DNA from: Brachycybe producta
Taxonomy: Eukaryota; Arthropoda; Diplopoda; Playtdesmida; Andrognathidae
Direction of reading: 5' to 3'
Assembly (NCBI GenBank): GCA_036925085.1
Contig: JAUPFP010000030.1
Coordinates: forward strand, 2,079,045-2,143,044
DNA length: 64,000 nucleotides
Shown here in pieces: positions 36,101 to 47,200 of the stretch (position 1 is the stretch's first letter; the number at the start of each line of letters is the position of its first letter). Below the pieces are notes generated by a model. The model worked only from the letters and a program-made list of their open reading frames with translations, did not search any database and was not told the origin of the DNA. Position numbers and translations under genes: made by a program.

Positions 36101-38830
36101 TCGGTTTAGTCATGAAAATCATTTCTGTGTTTCGAAATAAAAGATATTCATATTTTAAAGATACCTGCTGAGCTTATGAATAAAACAAACTTGACTTATG
36201 TCTAATTTACACAAAATCAAAAGCGCAGTTTTTAAAAAACGAGAACAAAAACAACGACTGTACCATTGTAAAGATGTGTGCACAGATTCAGTTTGAATCG
36301 AAAGATGTTCTCTTCGTCTTGAAGACACGAGAAAACTTGCTGAAGTAAAGGATAGCGTAAAACAGTGAGAGACTGTTTAGGAAGCTAATCAAAAATAGAA
36401 ATAAGAACCACGTTACATTTACGCTTACGACAAACTATCTCGTTGAACAAAAGAAACCTGTATTTGAGTTAAGCAACGAAGAAGATCATCGTAAGAAGAA
36501 ACATGTTGAACGGCGACTCGATGTCGATCGGGAGTCTTGTTACGGTTCACTTCTTCTATCATTCCAAGATCGTTCTCCAGTTTCGGAAGCATACTTTCGA
36601 GTTTACGTCGTTTTTTAACATGCTAGACCAATCACATCATCGATTCAGTTAGTCAGTAACATATGCTAACGCTTCCGTTAAAAAAACACAACAGATTACC
36701 CGTATTTCTATGCCTAAGTCGCCTTCTGCTGCCCAGAAAAACACAGGAAGTTTTAACGCTTGCGACTCCGCTTTTGAAGAATTTAGATCTCGTGAATGAA
36801 TGTCGTTGATGTATTCAGTCCACATCTTTAAACCTATTTTTGGCAAACTCTGGTTTTGGAAAAATTAAAGAGACGTTAAATTCTCTTTTTAAAGTAAAAA
36901 AAAAAAGCTTCTCAGAACTCTGGTTACGCTTTATGTCCGAAACAACATTTAAGAAAAACTTGAAAGTGTTTTAGAAACTAGAAGAGTAACTGAATCACTT
37001 AATGAGGTTTCAAAGAGTAAATCTTTCTCTAACTCTTGTTGAGAAAAACTTTGAAAGTGTTTTTAGAAACTAGAAGGGTCGCTCAATCACTTAAGGGTAC
37101 TTTCACGTGTCATTTTTATGTTAGATCTATTTTGTATCCATAAAAAATTTATTTTGAAATATATAAATATGAAAATACAATTAAGTGATTCAATTATCAT
37201 TCTAGTTTCTAACAAACTTTTAATTTTTAATTAGTGTCGTTCCTCTAGAATGCAGAATTATCGTAAAAAATATATTTTTAAAGGTAATGAACACAAATAC
37301 AAACTCTTAAGTAATTCATTTACTTTTCTAGTTTCTAAAATACTTTCAAATTCTTCATACATAACGTTGCTACTATAAAAAGCAGAACAACTGGAGTTCA
37401 ATTATCAGCTGTTTGAAAAGCGAAGGTCTAAGACGGACTTTAGAAAACGACGGCATCGGAATCGCAACCAAATGCGGACAATAAAACTTATAAACTGCCA
37501 GCAGATTATTTAAAATGGGATCATTGCCCTGTAAAACAAACAATTTCAAAAAATTTCAGGATTACGGAAGAGCTACGCTTGACTTGTTATTCAAATTGTA
37601 CCACTGTCGCTTTGAGTCGAAGCAAACGCTGAACTCTGTACGTCAAAACGTCCTCTTTTCTTGTCATTAGTACCAGAAGTGAACAAACGTAACGTCTCTA
37701 TCCGGAGAACCGGGAGGGGAGAAATACACAACAAAAATTAACTACGAGATAAAGATGGGTTTTAGTGATTTTTTTTTTCTTAAGGTAAAGTACAATGTGA
37801 TCAGTCCCGAGATGATGAAAAATGATGTCATAGAGAAAATGAATCCCTTTCTGATCGTCGACATGTTGGAAAACGGCGACAATCCAACTAAAAAGAACGG
37901 ACTAAATAAAAACAAAAAAAATATTTCAACGGTGATTATCGAATAAGAAGAACGTTGAACGAATCACCTTGACGTTGTCCGCAGCCAACCTGGTTCCCAT
38001 CCAAGAAATACACTTGAGGATCACATGTTTCGGAACAATCGTTCTTGGCAAAAGACAACATGAAAGCTTCAGACGCACTAAAACAGCTATCAAAACACAA
38101 AAAAACGCATCTGAATTATACTTTGAACAAATAACGTATAAAAACCTCTCAAATAAAACTCACACAATTTATCTCTACATATCGATTTAACGATTTCATT
38201 CAATAAATCTGGATTTACACCGTGTTTTCGACAACTTTTCACAAATTTATCCAAAGATGCCTTCAAATTTTGCTTATTCTCGTGTTTCTTTTCGGTGTAA
38301 CCTACGAAAGAGAAATAAATTTCGTTTAGATAAGCAACTAGCCTCCAAAACAAGGCTGCGAATTTGTTAAATAGGTTGTGTCGAACTTGCAAAATAAAGA
38401 GAAAAAGCTGTAAAATCTCCTGCATTGAGGCTAAGTAGTTGATAATCGAATTCAAGATATTCTTTCGATTAGGAGCCGCTATAATCTCTAAGGTAAGGCT
38501 TGCGTCGAAAGCGCGAAATAAAGCGTAAAAGCTGTACAATCCCCCTACATAGAGGCTATACGCAGCTGCTAATCGAAAGATTTTCTTTTTTCCCCGCCAA
38601 CATTCGTGTCCACGTGCTTATCCGTGTCGTCACGTGGACTTGGAATATGAGTTTTAAACGAATGACGTCATTTGGTGTCGAACACATGGTACTGATATGA
38701 CGTCTTCTTCCGTACATGACGTTGCGGATGCGGTAATTACTATAACGACACAACGCAAGCGTTGTTTTCAAAGCTCACCTCTAATTACAGCTGAAAAACG
38801 CGATTGCAAACGTTCATCTACTGTACTCAT
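33139..38830 (-). CDS. CENPI: Centromere protein I (Mis6-like inner kinetochore subunit), complete, 18 coding exons
   Basis: CENP-I is a subunit of the constitutive centromere-associated network, working with CENP-H/K/M in CENP-A deposition and kinetochore assembly (family knowledge). Exons: 38830-38779, 38301-38164, 38077-37968, 37901-37794, 37697-37602, 37528-37392, 36847-36700, 36622-36458, 36384-36264, 36124-36039, 35971-35851, 35544-35483, 35419-35298, 34992-34821, 34720-34596, 33741-33453, 33372-33334, 33261-33139. The total is 2214 nt (737 residues plus TGA), and every phase agrees. Recognition rests on collinear similarity to human CENP-I as I remember it: VPKHVILKCISWMG, YVCSLLVLMTRKEDV, NFVDRLCTTGLRIENFNAV, FVCVPPAVVIYASL and FYHPAF occur in the expected order. 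The gene is absent from Drosophila and C. elegans, so it narrows the lineage. The exon 6 donor and the exon 7 acceptor are the least certain joins. Confidence 0.92.
33785..33925. mobile_element. Compact long-inverted-repeat MITE in CENPI intron 15
   Basis: GTGTGTAAGAAACTAGAAGA with AGCTCAATCACTTAAA faces TTTAAGTGATTGAGCTACCC and TTCTAGTTTCTTCAACAC. It is a shortened copy of about 140 bases with almost no loop. Confidence 0.85.
36945..37240. mobile_element. Long-inverted-repeat MITE in CENPI intron 6, with duplicated left arm
   Basis: The left-arm phrase GTGTTTTAGAAACTAGAAG occurs at about 36966 and again at about 37055. One right arm (TATTTTGAAATATATAAATA, TCATTCTAGTTTCTAACA) follows, and a further TTTTCTAGTTTCTAAAATAC lies near 37325. 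Confidence 0.75.
38388..38595. repeat. Diverged tandem duplication in CENPI intron 1
   Basis: GCAAAATAAAGAGAAAAAGC ... ATTGAGGCTAAGTAG ... TCTTTCGATTAG at 38388-38472 is repeated in diverged form at 38508-38590 (GCGCGAAATAAAGCGTAAAA, ATAGAGGCTATACGC, AATCGAAAGATT). The period is about 120 bases. Confidence 0.55.
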
Positions 38831-39135
38831 GTTCGAAAAACGTATTAAAGTGCATTAAAATGTACTTAAAACGTTGAAAACTTTAAAATAATACCATTAA
38901 AAGTTGCATTTTGATCATAAAAACAATGAAATTAACCGCCAGTTTACGAAAACGCCATTGAGAGAGTCTGTGATAGAGGCTAGACGCGCGAATATAACGC
39001 CATCTAGCGTCAGAAACAGTACTTGCCTTGCAGAGAAACTCTCAATACTTGCTCCCTATAGAATTTCACATAAAAATAAAGAATGCCTATTAAAACTAAA
39101 CCGCTCTGTAAAAATAAAAATAATTTTAAAATAAA

Positions 39136-39610
39136 CTAGAAAACATATCTACAAACATAACTCCGAAAGGAAATTTTTGTTTGTACCTTCTAGTATTTAA
39201 ATAAAAAATCAAATACCGAGCCGGTCTTATGCTCCCCATACACATAACATGAGAATATCGAAACACGAAACATTTTATAAAAACTAAACATTTCCTCAGA
39301 ATTGAATGAAATTTTAAATATAACTAGGATACATACCTGCAAAGATAACCTTATTAGGAAATTTCACTGTACTTTCTAGTATTTAAATAACAAAAATTAA
39401 AAACCGAGCACCACAACCTTCTCATAGACTTAACATGAGAAGATTGAAATAATGAAATATTTTAAAAAAGCTAAACAGGTCAGAAAGTAATAAAATTATA
39501 TTAAAAAAGTATAGAAAACATACTTAAACATATAATTCTGAAAGGAAAAAACCTTCTGTACCTTCTAGTATCTAAATAAAAAAAATTAAAAACCGAGGCT
39601 TTCACCCATC
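39136..39610. repeat. Three diverged tandem copies, period about 187 bp
   Basis: The phrases CTAGAAAACATATCTACAAA, CTAGGATACATACCTGCAAA and TATAGAAAACATACTTAAAC start near 39136, 39325 and 39509. Each is followed by a TACCTTCTAGTATYTAAATA-like phrase and ACCGAG. Confidence 0.75.
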
Positions 39611-40549
39611 CCTTTGAAATTAAATATAAACATGAAAATACACTTAAGTGATTGAACTGCCCTTCTAGTTTCTAAAACACATTCAAGTTTCTCATAATTT
39701 TGCTTTTGAAAAACTGAATAATTAAAGTTTGAAAGGCGTTTCGACTTTAAAACCACCTTAAAAAAAGAGAGGAAAAAATATAGGCTCTGCGGAGCCTAAG
39801 AAAAATATACAGAAACGGATTCAACGTCTGTAATACGATTTTGACAGACAATCAATGACTCATAAGCCAGGATTGACAAGCCATAATTGATGTGTGTGTA
39901 CCAGCAGATGGGAAACATACCCTAAGACAAAACATTGGGAACAAACTGGTTTTATTCATGTAACAAACAATACTAAAAACGTCTATTATGATCTATAATA
40001 CAAGACACACATAACTAATTGAAAGGCATAATTAGTTATACATAATTAATATTAACCATATACATTTGTATATAGTTTAAAAAAAGGAATGTACATTGGC
40101 ATTTTTTTTTCTTCTCTTGTTAAACTAGAATCAACAAATTTGCTCACTTCATGTTTTTGTTCATATGGAGGACTAAGAAACACATGTAATAATTAATAAA
40201 TAATTCTTGATTGAGTTTCTTTTCACTTCTTTATACAATTTACAATATTTGGTAGCAACTCGATTTAAGGGCAGTTTAAATAGTTAGTACTTAATAATAA
40301 TAATAATAATAATAATCTCTAAAAGGGTAACATTGCAAGAATTTAACAACATTGCTTTATACCACCATCAAAAGTTGAACATTTTGATCACAGAAAACAT
40401 AGAAATTATGAGGCAGAATATTTATTGGAAAACTACTTCCAGAAAGAAAAGTAAAAACCTAACTGGAATATATTAAATATTTAAGAAAAGTTTTTGTTTG
40501 CTGCCATTGGAGAATAAGATAAAGATAAACAAACCACAAAAAAATAGAA

Positions 40550-40690
40550 AATTCACCACAAATTGACAAAAAAATGACCATAAATTGACAAAGAAAAAAA
40601 TGACCACAAATTGAAATTAGCCAAAAATTGACCCAAAATGATCAAAAATTGGCCACAAAAATGACCACAACGTGACCAAATAAATTTAAA
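40550..40690 (+). repeat. Degenerate ATTGACCA/AATGACCA tandem tract
   Basis: About ten irregular units of 12-20 bases such as AAATTGACAAAAAAATGACC and AAATTGGCCACAAAAATGAC. Confidence 0.75.
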
Positions 40691-40749
40691 ATTATCGTTT
40701 GTGTTTTGAACCTATTTATATTTTGCGTATCATAAAAGCAACAATATAT

Positions 40750-41040
40750 GAAAAAATTGAAAAGTGAATTTAAGACTAGAAGGGTTAAATAATCAATAAT
40801 ATTTTCATGGTGCTATTTTTCAAAATAAACTTTTTTTATTGACATAAATTAAAAAAACCGTCTGCTTAAAAGTTCGGCCACTGACAAACTGAACTGAAAA
40901 GCTCACTTGAAAAGATATCAACATTAAATTATTCTTTAAGTGATTGAGCTACCATTCTAGTTTTTAAATCACTTTCACGTTTTTTTTTCTTAAGTTTGCT
41001 CCTGAAAGACAATCATAATCAAAGTTCAAGGGGCGCTTCT
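40750..41040. mobile_element. Long-inverted-repeat MITE, spacer copy
   Basis: The left arm is degraded (AAGACTAGAAGGGTTAAAT). The right arm is good (AAAAGATATCAACATTAAAT, AGTGATTGAGCTACCATTCT, then CTCCTGAAAGACAATCATAA). Confidence 0.7.
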
Positions 41041-41069
41041 ATAAATGATTGTAATAGTTTTTCCTATTC

Positions 41070-41327
41070 CCTGCTAGAAATAATTAGCAGACATTTTATA
41101 GAAGAAATACCATAAATATTCTGTATAGTTTTTGGCACTTCTATTTTGCAAAACGAGCGCTTCCAGTATTTTTCTAGAATTATACACAATATTTCAATAG
41201 TAGAGATGTATTCTGCAGAAATCAACAGAAATACAGAAGACTTCTTTGAAAATAGAGGTGCCAAAATTTTCAAAATATCTGTGGATGATTTCTGAAGATT
41301 ATTTCTAGCGGGATTGGATTTGTGCGG
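41070..41327. mobile_element. MITE with GCTAGAAATAAT ends
   Basis: CCCTGCTAGAAATAATTAGC at the left is mirrored by GATTATTTCTAGCGGG at the right. Inner blocks such as TTTTGGCACTTCTATTTTGC and AAAATAGAGGTGCCAAAATT also pair. A minus-strand open frame over this element is a palindrome by-product. Confidence 0.75.
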
Positions 41328-41761
41328 CTTTTTAATCATTTTCTGTTAATTTTAATAAATACATAAATATAGCTAATTATAATTTATAAAAAAAACACCT
41401 TGCAACTTGGAGCTTAAATTACATGATTCACTATATACTCTTTAATATAGGTAACCCATTCTATTATTTAGTAAATTATAGGCTTTTGTATTTGTTTCTG
41501 TTTGTGTCAGTTTATCAAAAAAGAAAAACTAAAATGCTTCCAACTTGAACAATTGGACACTTTGTGGCACTAAAAAGTTTTAATGTTTAGGAAATAAGTT
41601 TAAGATTTTTCAAACATTTATTGCTTTTAATTTTTCATTAAAACTTTTCTTTGGACTCAAAAATGATTTTTTTTTTCCCTTTCTGAATCTTGTTCCCTTA
41701 TTTTACTTTCTCCGAGCACCTCGACCACTTTTTCTTTTATATCTATGTTACAGAGTATTAT

Positions 41762-42052
41762 AGTGACTTAGGGTTGAAACACACAGAAACCATTTTTGGT
41801 GGTCGATTTCTACTACGAAATGAAGTTGCATGTGGTTGTGCTATGGTTGAAATGTATTTTTTTCATGGAAAGATTCAAAGTGGTCGATTTCGCGACTGCT
41901 AATTAAATGAAGTTGCGTTATCGCCAAAACCGACCACTTCGAATTTTTCCATTAAAAAATACATTGCGATCACGATGCAACCACAAAACAACCACCTGCA
42001 ACTTCATTTTGTAGCCGAAATCGATCACCAAATGTGGTCTGTGTGCCAAGGG
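41762..42052. mobile_element. MITE with CACACAGA ends and GTGGTCGATTTC arms, copy 1
   Basis: The left arm (AAACACACAGAAACCATTTT, GGTGGTCGATTTC, AAATGAAGTTGCATGTGG) is mirrored by the right arm (CCACCTGCAACTTCATTTT, GAAATCGATCACCAAATG, GTCTGTGTGCC). A diverged relative is at 46438-46620. Confidence 0.75.
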
Positions 42053-42297
42053 CTCTTTTATAAGAAACTTTTTGTCGAAAAACGTTGATAACGACATACA
42101 AAATCGACGATGCGTTAATTCAAAAAATCTCTAAGGCTATTATTTTATAACATTTAGAATTCGAAAACATATATGTGTATATAAATATATTATTCCCTGA
42201 AACTACTTTTTTTTGTTGTTGTTGTTGTTTTTTTCAAAAAACAGTAAAATATGAGCAATGAGAGATGGGGTTTTTTTTGAAGCACGAAATTTGGACA

Positions 42298-42525
42298 ACA
42301 TTTAAGAACATTTCACAGACGAGCGCCTTTTAGTGGTCGATATGGACTGCAAATCGAGTTTACTTTATACGACCATTTTTTGCAGTTGGTTGAACAGCAC
42401 TAGAACCACCTTACTATCCACTGTTAATCGACTCCAATGGTAGGTAATTTCGGGCAGATGGCGACCACTTTTTGCAGTTCACCCCGGCCACTAAAAGTCG
42501 CTCGTCTGTGAATGTGTCTTAAGTC
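42298..42525. mobile_element. MITE with CACAGACGAGCG ends
   Basis: ACATTTCACAGACGAGCGCC followed by TTTTAGTGGTCG is mirrored by GGCCACTAAAAGTCGCTCGT and CTGTGAATGTG. The interior has GCGACCACTTTTTGCAGTTC-like motifs. Confidence 0.75.
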
Positions 42526-42569
42526 GATTCATATCAAATATTTGTTAAGCTGTTTTTACGAACAGCTGA

Positions 42570-42905
42570 TTTTCGAACTTTTATTCTCTTTTCAAGAGCA
42601 AAATTAAGAAAAACTAGAAAGTGTTTTAGAAACTAGAAGGGTAACTCAATCTTAATCCGAGAATATTTTCATGTTGTTATCTTTCAAAATAAACTTTTTA
42701 TGTACACAAATTTTTTTTTTAAAAAAATACCATCTTGATTCTTGCTGAAAGTTGGGTCACTTTGAAACTCACATAAAAAGCTTATTTTAAAAGATGTCAA
42801 CATGAAAATACGTACTTTGATTTGATTAAACTACCCTTCTATAGTTTCTAAAACACTTTCAAGTTTCGTCTTAATTTTGCTTCTTCGAATTTTGTTCGAA
42901 AGACT
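42570..42905. mobile_element. Long-inverted-repeat MITE, spacer copy
   Basis: Left: GAAAGTGTTTTAGAAACTAG, AGGGTAACTCAATC, ATGTTGTTATCTTTCAAAAT. Right: TTTTAAAAGATGTCAACATG, ACCCTTCTATAGTTTCTAAA, ACACTTTCAAGTTTC. Confidence 0.8.
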
Positions 42906-43292
42906 TACATTTAAAAAAAATAGCTTAAGAACAATTACTTATGAAAAGTAACGAGAAATTTACGGGAAAAAAAATTTCTAATCAAAATTAATACTTTTAT
43001 CTCTCTTTTATCTTTTGTTCTTTTTTCTAGAGTAGAATAGTAATTTATAAGACTATTTGCATCAGTGATAAAAGGAATGTTTGTTTTTGTTCAGAATTGT
43101 CACTGTTATATACAAATGTATAGAGCATTAATTATAAGTACATAAACGACTTTCTGTAGCAAAAGATAATTTTAGAAATAAATGAATTTCTCTTCTAATT
43201 AATAATAAGCTATTTATATTATGTTTACCCTGTTTCTTCAACACAAAATGCTTTTACGTTATTATTATTATTATTACGAAACAGTTTATTTT

Positions 43293-44066
43293 CGAGCGTT
43301 CGTAGGTCAAGCGACTTTTTAGTTTGTTGAAGTTGAACTGCAAAAAGTAGTCAAAAATGACAACCGGTGACTATACTGTGATTATAACAATGCATTGCTA
43401 TGAAAAGCGTCCGGACCTGTATAAACACAAGCGGCTTCTCGACCACTGTCAGACTGCTGTTTCTGAAACGGTGGTCGCGAGCGCCCGCGAACCACCCACG
43501 ACAGCGTTCCCATGTTTTCAAACGAAACACTTAATGTCAACGACGGAACAAGTGTTTCCTCATCATACTCACGAATTCATTTTGTCGGAATAGCTGCTAC
43601 TGAGGTCGTTTCTGAGGTCTATTACGACCACTCTTTACAGTTCAAACTCAACTACTATCAGTCGCGAATCGAGTAGCGGGGTTTAGCGACACGCCAAGTA
43701 CTTTTTACAGTCGAACTTGACCACAAAAAAATACAAAAGGCTCTAAAAATGTTTTTTTTTAAACTTTAAAGCTTTTCAAGAAGTGGTCGGCATGTTGCCA
43801 CAAAACCAACTACTTCAGTTCAACTGCCAGCAGTTGATAGGCCTGGATTTCAATCACCGCTCTCGAGATACCCACTTCTATTTAAATTTTTGTGACGTCA
43901 TTTACAATCATATTATCGTGGCTATCTTAGGAAACCCAGGCTTAAGTGATTCCTATAGTACAGCTGAATGAACTGCAAAATGTGGTAGGTTTCAGCCACA
44001 CGACAACCATTTTTCGCAGTTCATATTTCGAAAAACTGAAAAGTCGCTCGTTTACGAACGTCCTTA
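43293..44066. mobile_element. 775-bp element with CGTTCGTA..GCGACTTTT ends
   Basis: GAGCGTTCGTAGGTCAAGCG and ACTTTTTAG at the left are mirrored by CTGAAAAGTCGCTCGTTTAC and GAACGTCC at the right. The interior repeats AACTGCAAAAAGTAGTC-like words in both orientations. Plus-strand frames here carry no known transposase motif. Confidence 0.65.
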
Positions 44067-44275
44067 ACGTCACAGATGAATTGAAGAAACAAAATATTAA
44101 CATTTCTTTTGTGTGTGTTTTAAAACGATATCATTCGGAAAATACTGTTTCGTATCAAATGTTTCTCTCGATCTCGAAACCCAATAATAATATTATTAGA
44201 ATCGATTTGAATTTTAAAATGATTTTTCTCGAAAGGAGCTAATGTACAACGGTACAATTACCGTTCCGGCTTACC

Positions 44276-44289
44276 GTTTATTTATTGTT
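44276..44289 (-). terminator. Dscam polyadenylation signal
   Basis: On the minus strand, overlapping AATAAA hexamers (AATAAATAAAC) lie about 15-20 bases after the TAA stop. They imply a very short 3' UTR for at least one transcript. A downstream alternative site cannot be excluded. Confidence 0.6.
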
Positions 44290-44299
44290 TCTATATCAT

Positions 44300-47200
44300 T
44301 TACTTTAACTTAAGTAAACCTGCATTTAGTCCAAATGTCAACTTTGGTCTCGATGGAATGTTAGTCGGACACGAGGGTCTTCCTGTTAAAACATATTGTA
44401 CGTAACAGCCAACCTGGTATTCGAAGTAATCTCGATCAGTTAAAAATATGTTCCCTTACCGGATGGAACGTTCTCGTAAATGTTTTCGATTGGATTTAAA
44501 GTAGCCGACGAACTCAATTCCATCTGTTCTTCGAACGGAGGTGGAAACACGAAAGTCGTTTCTCCGGATTTTCCGTTGTTTTTCTTTGATCGAAAAGGAC
44601 CGACAACATTCGGATCTTTTTTCCTATTTTAAAACGATCACAACAAATATGTCATTACAGGGCAGTCATTTAGCAAACAGACTATTTTTTTGACCACTTT
44701 TAGAAGTGGCAGGTGGTCGCGATTTTGGCAACAACCCCACTTCATTTTGCATTTGAAAAGTGATTTTAAAAAAAAGTCTGTTTTCTGCAACTTCCAGCCA
44801 GTTTTTTGCAAGTTTCTTTTAGAAAAAGTGATTTGTTTGCTAAGGATCTTACGCAGATTTGTAATCTTACCGTACAACAGATGAATTGTTGCATCTTACA
44901 TTTGACGGTTTGCCATTTACTGGACCTAATTTATAAAAAAAAAACATAATTAAAGAATTTCTAATTTGTTTCAGTGAAATCTGAGACATTTTTAAGGTAG
45001 AAACGGCCGTCTAACTCTGCTTATTCTGTCTTTTATAACAAAATCAAGAAAAACGTAAAAGTGTTTTAGAAACTAGAAGGGTAGCTCCATCACTTAAGGG
45101 TATGCTGTTATCTTTCAAAATAAGCTTTTTATAGCAGTTTGAAAACGACCTAGCTTTATAATTTTTCTGTCTAAAAAGTTTATTTTGAAAGATATCAACA
45201 AGAATATACAGAATTAAATGATTCAAATATTTTTTTCTAGTTTCTAAAACACTAAATAACTAACACTAATAACTAACTAAACTCTAGTTTCTTTTCATTT
45301 TACTCCTGAAAGACAAAATAATTAGAGTTAGAAAATCAGCTGTTCATAAAATATCTTTAAAAATTTATTTTTTAAAAAAATATTAACGAGAATGATTTAT
45401 TTGTTCTTCTAGTTCGTAAAATACTTTCAAATTGATTAAACAGCCGATTAAAAAACGTCTTAAGGTGGATTTACACCCAAATAACAGCAACACACATTGT
45501 TAGTAGCAAAATGTTAATAACAAATGTGTTAATTAACAATTTTTGACTGTTTTGGTAAATGCTAATAACGTTGTTTTCAACAAATATGTTGGTAGCATGT
45601 CGCCAGGAAACTGATCCACGAGTAGAATGTTATTAACAGTGTTGATCTGCAGGACCGCCTTCACAGCAGTCACAAAGTATCTGCTATTAACAAAGTTAGC
45701 AACAATATTATCGAATTGTTAATAAAAAAAAATTAAAAGCAATTCACATTTCTATATAACAATGTTAATAGCAAATGTTAGCAACAAATGTTGATAACAA
45801 AAGTAAAAACATTTTATAAGCCGATTTTTAATATTTTTATTAAAAACATTGGTAATAACACGTGTTTTTAGCAATGTTACTTCCGAGGTGTAAATCCGCC
45901 TTTAGTTTTGAACGATGTGTTAAAATTGTTTTTCGAACGCGAACCACTGACCTCTTGCAGTGGCAGTGATGTTTACTATGGGTGGTGCAGTAGGAATAGG
46001 TACAGGATGGGGAGTTCTCATTCCCCTGTTGCAGAAATCGTGCGTAGGTGTTCGAAATCCTACGATTATACCACCATAAGATATAATAATTAACATAATA
46101 ATAACACCAAAAAAAAGAGATACTCTACCTGATTGATAAGGTTTCGGTTTTGCAAATCTTGGAAGAGTTTGACTGTCTTCTTTTCCCGATCCCTCGTTAT
46201 TACTTTCAACCTGCTTTATATATATTTTTAAAGTTTGCAGTATTTGTCGATCACATTATAAAGATAAGTTACATAAATTACGAATGGAACAACTTACTTC
46301 AGGAGGCAGAAGCGTATGACTGGTGAACAACGTCATTTCGTGGTTTGCCAAATGGGGTGTCGCATAAGGAGTGAAGTTATTTTTCTTTTCTATAAACACA
46401 AATAAAGATTTTATATGTCACAACTAATTAACTAAGGATTGGAACACACCACAAAGATCGCGTTTGACAGATCGGTTTTGACTACAAAATGAAGTCTGGT
46501 TGTCGCCATAATCGACGACTTCAAATCTTTTAATAATTAACATATAATATTGAAATCACATCCAACTTCATTTTGCAGTCGAAATCCATCACCAAATGGG
46601 ATCTTGTATGTCAAGCCTCTAAAGCAAACCATGAACACCGTTAACATATAACTCGAACTGTTTTATAAACTAGAATACGTATAATATGTAGTTTTTGCAG
46701 AAATAAACAATTTCTAAAAGCAATTTGCATATTTCTGAATTTGTATTTGAATACAATGATAAAAGTTTCAGCCTTAACAATCATTTACTAGTCTAGTTTT
46801 TAAAACAATTTGAAATTTTTGTTTATTAATGTTGCTGCTAAAAGACAAAACGTTTATACAAAGAATAAAAATGTTGTAAAATTTGTAAAGTCAATTTTAT
46901 AAACAATTTTTAACATTTGAATTGACTGTCATTAACAACGGTTTGATTTCGTACCATTTCTGGAATGAATCCTTCCAAAATTACTTTTATCGGGATTTCC
47001 TCTCAAATATGCGAAATCAATTTCTTTTGCTTCACGCATTCGAAGATTGTGTTTATCACCTGCCTGAAATGCTCCTTAAACGGTAACGTTATAAAAAAAT
47101 GTTTGAATTAAAACTTAAATATGTCGCTCTGAATTTGAAGTTTACCGATATTCGAAGTATTTACCTCTTTCGTTACGCTGTTGCCGTTTCTTGTGTTTGA

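Larger units (their letters stand above)
38831..44275. other. Spacer between Dscam 3' end and CENPI start, transposon-filled
   Basis: About 5.4 kb. It holds diverged 187-bp tandem copies (39136-39610), half of a long-inverted-repeat MITE (39620-39770), a low-complexity tandem tract (40550-40690), and five palindromic elements (40750-41040, 41070-41327, 41762-42052, 42298-42525, 43293-44066), with a further long-inverted-repeat MITE at 42570-42905. The CENPI promoter should lie just above 38830. I saw no distinct core element there. The open frames in this stretch follow transposon sequence and show no known domain. Confidence 0.65.

Noticed and set aside
38090-38539. 149-codon minus-strand frame read as one exon
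   Set aside because: Only 38301-38164 fits CENP-I with correct splice sites and phase. The rest is intron read-through, including a diverged tandem duplication.
41064-41339. 91-codon minus-strand frame
   Set aside because: It covers the MITE at 41070-41327 and its arms encode each other's inverse. No homology was recognised.
43357-43593. 78-codon plus-strand frame with His/Cys residues
   Set aside because: It lies wholly inside the palindromic element at 43293-44066 and shows no transposase or zinc-finger spacing.
45952-46033. Dscam exon 33 starting at the nearer acceptor CTGCAACAG
   Set aside because: That acceptor puts a stop in frame. The acceptor ATAATCGTAG at 46060-46061 keeps phase 1 and gives a proline-rich reading, although the intron is then only about 69 bases.
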